DNA of 11,784 bases from contig JAUZQL010000320.1 in assembly GCA_030950975.1 (NCBI GenBank), forward strand, positions 1 to 11,784. Reading direction: 5' to 3'. The notes under the pieces were generated by a model, which was not told the DNA's origin, did not search any database, and saw only the letters and a program-made list of their open reading frames with translations. Shown piece after piece: positions 7,935 through 11,784 of the stretch. Source of the stretch: Mariprofundaceae bacterium (lineage in GTDB: Bacteria; Pseudomonadota; Zetaproteobacteria; Mariprofundales; Mariprofundaceae). How positions within the stretch are numbered: position 1 is the first letter of the stretch; each line of letters starts with the position of its first letter. A program made the translations under genes and the position numbers.

Positions 7935-10504
7935 TATGGTTTACCCGTTTTGACAATGTTCGATAAACTTCGAAGACTCTGAAGCGTATAGGAAGGTTGC
8001 GCCAACAAACTAAAAGTTGGCAATAAATCATTAATAAAGTTATTCCAATTACTCATAGGGCGGGAGGGAATTAAAATAACATCTTTATCACGTAAACTTA
8101 TATTTTGTGATAAATCACCCTTTTCCATAAAACGTGTGAAATTAATAGGAAGAATAAGCGGCTTATCACGATCCGCTCGTAACACACGAATATCTGTCAA
8201 ATAAGCATCCTTACTACTACCACCACTTTTGGACAAAGCTTCCAAAAAATTAATATCACCGACAAATTCAACAATCCCAGGTTTATTGACAGCACCCAAT
8301 ACAAAAACACGTCGCTTGGATTGTGCCATAGATGGCACAAAAACAGTATCGCCATCATCAAGCACTGCATTCTCTTTCCAATCGCCCTGCTTGATTGCTT
8401 TCTCTAAGTTTAAAATGACTGTTTTACCATCACGTAAAATCTGAACTTTACTTAAATCTGCATCTTTCCCAGGTCCACCAGCACGAGATAAAAAATTCAC
8501 CAAGGTTTCTTTGCCTTTAAGAAAATACGTACCCGGTCCTGTTGGTTGCCGTGTTAAATTCTGCACCTCACCAAAAATACTCACAATTTTGCTGCGTGCC
8601 TTGAGTACCATGACATCAACACGTGGTTGGCGTTCAAATTTCGTCAGTATTTTAGTGACTTTCTTATCCACCTCACGCGGCGTTAGACCAGCCACTTTCA
8701 AAGCGGCTTGATACGGTAACGATACGGTTCCATCGACTTGTACCGTAACTTTATAAAGCTTACTTTTAGCTCCTTGCCAAAAGGTAATCGATAGTTGGTC
8801 CCCTTTGCCAATACGATATTCAGGCACTCCTTGAATGGTTCGAAACACATGATTTTCAGTCACATGAAACAAATCACTTTTATGTTCACCCTCCCTTGAT
8901 TGAGGCAAACGTACCTGTTGAAGGCGATAGGCTTGAATCGATACACTTCGATTCACTTGCAAAATTTCAGGTGCATCACCTTTTTTCAGTGGGTGTTCTG
9001 CACCCAACACATGAATCGAAGCTGCTTTCAATGGCACACCTTGTGTATGCAACCAAGCCACCACAGATTCAGCTCTTGCTTGTGATAAAGCTCTATTATT
9101 GGGGTACACTTCTGAATGAATAGGACGAATATCAGCACGTCCCTCTAATTCAAAGTGCAAGCCCGACATATCACCTAAATGCTTTACCCAGTTTTGTAAT
9201 TCATCCAATGCTGTCACATTTAAGCTAGCTTGACCTGAATCAAACAATATAATCTGTTTATCACCGAGTTTCTGACCTCGGAATGTTTTAACAGGCATCG
9301 GCTTGACTTTCTTTGAAGACCAAACTTCTGCACCGCCATCTGCCCGAATCGCTGCAACTGCCAGCGTTCCGTCATGCCTCACATCACCTAAATCCAAACC
9401 ATAATAGACACCATAATTAGGCAATAAATGATGTTTCTGAGAAAATGAACCGAAATGCCAATGCCATACACCTAAACCACGCCCATCGCGTGAAGAAGCA
9501 AACAACTCTCGAGAGCCATCACCATCAAAATCGCCTACACGAACATCGCCCCAAGTGCCATCAGACACAACCGATTGTCGTTTCCATTGACCATTATTGC
9601 CAAGCCATAAAACAATGCCTTGCTGATAAAGCCCTGCCACAATATCCAACTGACCATCGCCATTCACATCCGCAACACTCACACATTCAGCATCGGCATT
9701 GGCAGGTAAAGCTTTTGGTTCCCAACGACCTGTTCCATCACCATACCAAAGTTGCACGCCTCCCGATTGAAGCCAGCTTTGCTGGCTATCCACCATTGAA
9801 CCCAAGCCACCTCGACGAGAAGCAATAATATCCATATCCCCATCGTGATTGATATCTGCGACAGTCACACCTGTGAAATAACCTGACACCATCGGACCAA
9901 CAGCATCAAACCACCCACCCTTTGCATCATTCAATAACACATAAATACCGCCATCTTGTTCACTATCAAACTTTGCAGCAACAATATCTAACCAGCCATC
10001 ATGGTTAAGATCCACCAGTGAGACATCATCAAATAGACCTGCAAGCACAGGGCTAGCTAACAATTTCCATGTATGATCTTTTGGATTCATTTCCCAAATT
10101 TGCAAGCCTTTTTGATCACCGTCCCCACCAATCAAAATATCAGGCTGTCCATTACCATTGACATCACCAACCGCAAAATCACGGGGTTGCATGCTACTTA
10201 TAGGGCCATCTTCAATTTCCCAATGCCCTGCACCATCACCCCATTCAACATGAAAACTATCCACAGATTTTCGTCCACCAATCAGTAAATCCAAAAAACC
10301 ATCACCATTTAAGTCTGTCCAATGAATCGCACGGGATTCGACAACACGTTGAGGTCCAATATTATGCCATTGATAATGAGGTGAACTTACATCTTGAGAG
10401 CTTAAGGGTATGGAAGGTGTTGGGACAATCGTATGGCATGCTGACAAAAATAATGGTATGACAGTGCTGAAAAGCATTATTAGATAGGATCTTAAATACA
10501 TCAT
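7934..10504 (-). CDS. Fusion outer-membrane lipoprotein: FG-GAP propeller + OmpA-like domain + Wza-type polysaccharide export domain
   Basis: An 856-aa protein, about twice the length of a usual Wza. Residues 1-23 are a lipoprotein signal with lipobox LSAC (Cys23, followed by His, so outer-membrane sorting is likely). Seven FG-GAP/VCBS calcium-loop repeats (DxNxDGxxD) begin at Asp64, 114, 165, 217, 279, 325 and 374, spaced 46-62 residues; the last two are degenerate (DFDGDGSRE, DVRHDGTLA). Residues about 413-527 form an OmpA-like domain (FDSGQASLN, EGRAD, NNRALSQARAESVVAWL, NRSVSIQAY) that keeps Asp458 and Arg477, the positions used for diaminopimelate binding. Residues about 562-640 are a polysaccharide-export (Wza) domain starting YRIGKGDQLSI, then two SLBB-like domains (about 640-725, 732-815) and a C-terminal segment (about 819-845) that could be the Wza outer-membrane helix. 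It begins ATGATG (10504 or 10501) with no strong Shine-Dalgarno. First gene of the operon; it feeds the adjacent Wzc. Wza function is confident, while the propeller's ligand is unknown. Confidence 0.92.
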   Translation of the reverse strand: MMYLRSYLIMLFSTVIPLFLSACHTIVPTPSIPLSSQDVSSPHYQWHNIGPQRVVESRAIHWTDLNGDGFLDLLIGGRKSVDSFHVEWGDGAGHWEIEDGPISSMQPRDFAVGDVNGNGQPDILIGGDGDQKGLQIWEMNPKDHTWKLLASPVLAGLFDDVSLVDLNHDGWLDIVAAKFDSEQDGGIYVLLNDAKGGWFDAVGPMVSGYFTGVTVADINHDGDMDIIASRRGGLGSMVDSQQSWLQSGGVQLWYGDGTGRWEPKALPANADAECVSVADVNGDGQLDIVAGLYQQGIVLWLGNNGQWKRQSVVSDGTWGDVRVGDFDGDGSRELFASSRDGRGLGVWHWHFGSFSQKHHLLPNYGVYYGLDLGDVRHDGTLAVAAIRADGGAEVWSSKKVKPMPVKTFRGQKLGDKQIILFDSGQASLNVTALDELQNWVKHLGDMSGLHFELEGRADIRPIHSEVYPNNRALSQARAESVVAWLHTQGVPLKAASIHVLGAEHPLKKGDAPEILQVNRSVSIQAYRLQQVRLPQSREGEHKSDLFHVTENHVFRTIQGVPEYRIGKGDQLSITFWQGAKSKLYKVTVQVDGTVSLPYQAALKVAGLTPREVDKKVTKILTKFERQPRVDVMVLKARSKIVSIFGEVQNLTRQPTGPGTYFLKGKETLVNFLSRAGGPGKDADLSKVQILRDGKTVILNLEKAIKQGDWKENAVLDDGDTVFVPSMAQSKRRVFVLGAVNKPGIVEFVGDINFLEALSKSGGSSKDAYLTDIRVLRADRDKPLILPINFTRFMEKGDLSQNISLRDKDVILIPSRPMSNWNNFINDLLPTFSLLAQPSYTLQSLRSLSNIVKTGKP

Positions 10505-10542
10505 AATCGATGTACTCGACTAATTTTCCATGTCTTTGTCAA

Positions 10543-10548
10543 ATTATC
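10543..10548 (-). promoter_or_regulatory. Possible -10 element for the export operon
   Basis: On the minus strand GATAAT stands about 39 nt upstream of the ATG of the fusion lipoprotein, which would give a leader of about 30 nt. No good -35 hexamer lies 16-18 nt upstream of it. Alternatives are TGC-TAAAAT (minus strand, 10633-10625), an extended -10 with a leader of about 115 nt, and a perfect TTGACA (10542-10537) that has no matching -10 at normal spacing. Weak, and listed so that the options are recorded. Confidence 0.2.
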
Positions 10549-10686
10549 CTGTAACATCATATTTTAGCTTTCATATTTTTTAAAGCTTTTCCATGATTCA
10601 TTTGGAATTGATACTACCTTACCTATTTTAGCATGTTATCATGTCGCATCATTTGATCAATTTAGGAGCCTGTTCGATTTAGATGG

Positions 10687-10716
10687 TTGTCACAAGAGAC
10701 ATGATGTGCTTGTATT
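10687..10716 (+). promoter_or_regulatory. Possible sigma-70-like promoter for the leader/ATPase unit
   Basis: TTGTCA (10687-10692, five of six against TTGACA) is separated by 18 nt from TGTATT (10711-10716, four of six against TATAAT). Transcription would then start at about 10722-10724, right at the first of the small hairpins described next, leaving a leader of about 120 nt before the 46-codon ORF. Found by eye; no sigma-54 element (TGGCAC-N5-TTGC) was seen. Confidence 0.3.
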
Positions 10717-10720
10717 TTGG

Positions 10721-10833
10721 TATTGGAATAAAGTCCAATAGCACTGCTATTTAACCAAGTTCAAAGCAAAAAATGAACCCTGCTCATGTGTTTGTAGTAT
10801 ATCAGACTAAGTCTGCGAGACTTCTTCAAGAAG
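10721..10833 (+). promoter_or_regulatory. Run of small inverted repeats, possible structured leader RNA
   Basis: Five inverted repeats lie in about 113 bp: TATTGGA/TCCAATA (10721-10727 with 10734-10740, 7 bp, 6-nt loop); AATAGC/GCTATT (10737-10742 with 10746-10751, 6 bp, 3-nt loop); GTTCA/TGAAC (10759-10763 with 10774-10778); AAGTCT/AGACTT (10809-10814 with 10818-10823, 6 bp, 3-nt loop); and CTTCTT/AAGAAG (10821-10826 with 10828-10833). The first and second share bases 10737-10740, and the fourth and fifth share 10821-10823, so each pair is mutually exclusive. The last one would pair with the AAGAAGGGG Shine-Dalgarno region of the 46-codon ORF. This could be an RNA control element or tandem operators. 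It matches no riboswitch class that I recognise. Confidence 0.35.
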
Positions 10834-10840
10834 GGGCATT

Positions 10841-10981
10841 ATGAATTTCAATTATTTTACAGATGCCTTCAGACAAAACACTGTTCATATGGTCGTTCAA
10901 GCATTTCTTTATTCTATCAGCATACCTATGTCAGAGAATGACATTGTAACTTCATCTTTAAAACACGATACATGTATTTAA
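10841..10981 (+). CDS. Possible 46-aa leader ORF overlapping the ATPase start
   Basis: An ATG at 10841 preceded by AAGAAGGGGCATT (a purine-rich Shine-Dalgarno, AAGGGG, with a short 4-nt spacer) opens a 46-codon frame: MNFNYFTDAFRQNTV, then HMVVQAFLYSISIP, then a polar end, with TAA at 10979-10981. It overlaps the first 10 bases of the ATPase gene, which has no visible Shine-Dalgarno of its own, so ribosomes finishing here could re-initiate at the ATPase ATG. An even smaller 23-codon frame (10773-10844) ends in an ATGA overlap with this start, but has only a weak ribosome site. I recognise no family. It may be a regulatory leader peptide, a tiny protein, or a chance frame. Confidence 0.35.
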   Translation: MNFNYFTDAFRQNTVHMVVQAFLYSISIPMSENDIVTSSLKHDTCI

Positions 10982-11772
10982 AACACTGGAAATTAAATCA
11001 GTTTCCTTTTGAAAATGTTCCCAATGAGCATTTTTTCTTTGAATCTGAAGCCCATCATATCTTGTTAGAAGACTTATACGATGCCATTAGCCGTCAAAAA
11101 GGAGCGATTGCTTTAACGGGTGGTATTGGGTGTGGTAAATCAACTGTTACTCAACGTGTATTATTATCGCTGCCAGAAGATCGCTTTGATATAGCCCTTA
11201 TTACTTACTCACGCCTTAGTCCTGTTGAAATGCTATTGGAAGTTTGCCAACAATTGGGCATCACAACCCAAGCACAAGATCGACACAGCCTTTTACGCGG
11301 CTTACAGGCTCATTTAGCAAAAAATACCACCACTAAAAAGCACACCGTGGTATGTATTGATGAAGCACAAAGTATTCCCTCACTTGCAACATTTGAAGAA
11401 TTACGATTGCTTTTAAACTTTCAATTGGGCGGTCATTTTTTAATGACACTGCTCTTTGTCGGTCAGCCTGAATTGCAACGTAAAATCGCCAAGCTTCCTC
11501 AACTTCAACAGCGAATTGCCCTCAATTTACGCATTGGTCAAATGAGTGCAGAAGATAGTATGCGCTATATTTTACATCGTTTACGTGCGGCGGGTTCAAG
11601 CAAACCTATCCTAACAAGACAGGCTGTTTCGCTTGTCCATAAACATTCACAAGGCATTCCACGTCGTATCAACCATCTTATGGATCGTTGTTTGTTAATT
11701 GGTATGCGTAATCAGTGTAAGCTGATCAATAGCCAACTGGTTTCGGCAGTGATTCAACGGTACCCATCTTAA
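10972..11772 (+). CDS. ExeA/GspA-like AAA ATPase, PEP-CTERM/exosortase-locus type
   Basis: A 266-aa cytoplasmic AAA ATPase. It opens MYLKHWKLNQFPFENVPN...FFFES, the typical start of ExeA-like ATPases found in PEP-CTERM/XrtA polysaccharide loci (TIGR03015-type), which fixes the ATG at 10972; an in-frame stop at 10939 excludes a longer protein with an ordinary start. Walker A is GGIGCGKST (50-58), Walker B VVCIDEAQ (126-133), sensor-like VGQPEL (163-168), arginine region QQRIAL (179-184), and a C-terminal lid GIPRRINHLMDRCLL (228-242). Unlike ExeA of type II secretion it has no transmembrane helix and no peptidoglycan-binding domain. Its role in EPS loci is undefined; assembly or energising of the export or sorting machinery is an inference. 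No Shine-Dalgarno is visible, which suggests coupling to the preceding small ORF. An ATG at 11774 just after the stop may begin the next gene, cut by the window edge. Confidence 0.92.
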   Translation: MYLKHWKLNQFPFENVPNEHFFFESEAHHILLEDLYDAISRQKGAIALTGGIGCGKSTVTQRVLLSLPEDRFDIALITYSRLSPVEMLLEVCQQLGITTQAQDRHSLLRGLQAHLAKNTTTKKHTVVCIDEAQSIPSLATFEELRLLLNFQLGGHFLMTLLFVGQPELQRKIAKLPQLQQRIALNLRIGQMSAEDSMRYILHRLRAAGSSKPILTRQAVSLVHKHSQGIPRRINHLMDRCLLIGMRNQCKLINSQLVSAVIQRYPS

Positions 11773-11784
11773 TATGAATAAATA

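Larger units (their letters stand above)
10505..10720. other. Divergent intergenic region, promoter-bearing part
   Basis: An AT-rich, non-coding stretch between the export operon (minus strand) and the ATPase unit (plus strand). I find no ORF with a convincing start, no tRNA and no rRNA. It contains short symmetric patches: CATG repeated around TTAT near 10632-10643, and TGATCA at about 10658. It must hold the promoter of the minus-strand operon, but no single site stands out. The stretch GAGCCTGTTCGATTTA near 10667 resembles a mobile-element terminus in style only; no partner repeat is seen. Confidence 0.6.

Noticed and set aside
9445..9828. Plus-strand open frame of 127 codons opposite the propeller region
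   Set aside because: Very rich in His, Gln and Pro, as expected from the complement of repeated Asp/Gly-rich coding sequence; a shadow of the FG-GAP repeats.
9300..10330. Repeated coding pattern read as a DNA repeat array or CRISPR-like structure
   Set aside because: Repeats are protein-level only (DxNxDGxxD), vary in DNA sequence and spacing, and stay in frame.
10537..10542. Perfect TTGACA on the minus strand as -35 of the export operon
   Set aside because: No acceptable -10 hexamer at 16-18 nt, and transcription would start almost at the ATG.
10667..10690. GAGCCTGTTCGATTTA as the end of an insertion sequence
   Set aside because: No matching inverted repeat, target duplication or transposase fragment found in the window.
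10737..10760. AATAGC/GCTATT hairpin as an intrinsic terminator
   Set aside because: Stem is short and AT-rich and is followed by TAACC, not a T-run.

Overview
The window comes from a Gram-negative bacterium of moderately low GC (about 35 to 47% in single lines counted by hand). The genes point to an LPS-bearing, double-membrane proteobacterium: MsbA, an outer-membrane Wza-type export lipoprotein, a periplasmic amidase with an AMIN domain, and Ppx/GppA. I cannot place it to genus. A low-GC member of the Gammaproteobacteria or Zetaproteobacteria would fit, but that is a guess.

Layout. At the left edge is the 3' end of a plus-strand Ppx/GppA phosphatase gene (2-457). Its end overlaps, tail to tail, the last of seven minus-strand genes that run without a real break from 10504 down to 435. 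In transcription order these are: (1) an 856-aa lipoprotein that fuses a seven-repeat FG-GAP/VCBS beta-propeller, an OmpA-like peptidoglycan-binding domain and a Wza-type polysaccharide export domain; (2) a Wzc-type chain-length regulator and tyrosine autokinase; (3) a 64-aa single-pass membrane protein of unknown function; (4) an O-antigen ligase/polymerase-like membrane protein; (5) an AmiA/B/C-type N-acetylmuramoyl-L-alanine amidase; (6) an MsbA-type ABC exporter; (7) a DUF374-type acyltransferase. Four of the six junctions are stop/start overlaps (TAATG, ATGA, TGATG, ATGA). The other two gaps are about 40-50 bp, so this is almost certainly one operon.

The 467-bp gap 10505-10971 separates this operon from a divergent plus-strand gene for an ExeA/GspA-like AAA ATPase (10972-11772) of the subfamily associated with PEP-CTERM/exosortase (XrtA) polysaccharide loci. 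The gap holds a run of small inverted repeats and a possible 46-aa leader ORF that overlaps the ATPase start.

How the genes may work together (inference): BY-kinase, export lipoprotein and ligase/polymerase form the core of an exopolysaccharide or capsule assembly and export machine. The amidase and the OmpA-like domain connect that machine to the peptidoglycan layer. MsbA and the acyltransferase connect it to lipid A/LPS supply. The ATPase suggests that the locus belongs to the exosortase-linked class of EPS clusters, although no exosortase, glycosyltransferase or Wzx flippase lies in this window. The most unusual item is the three-part fusion lipoprotein.
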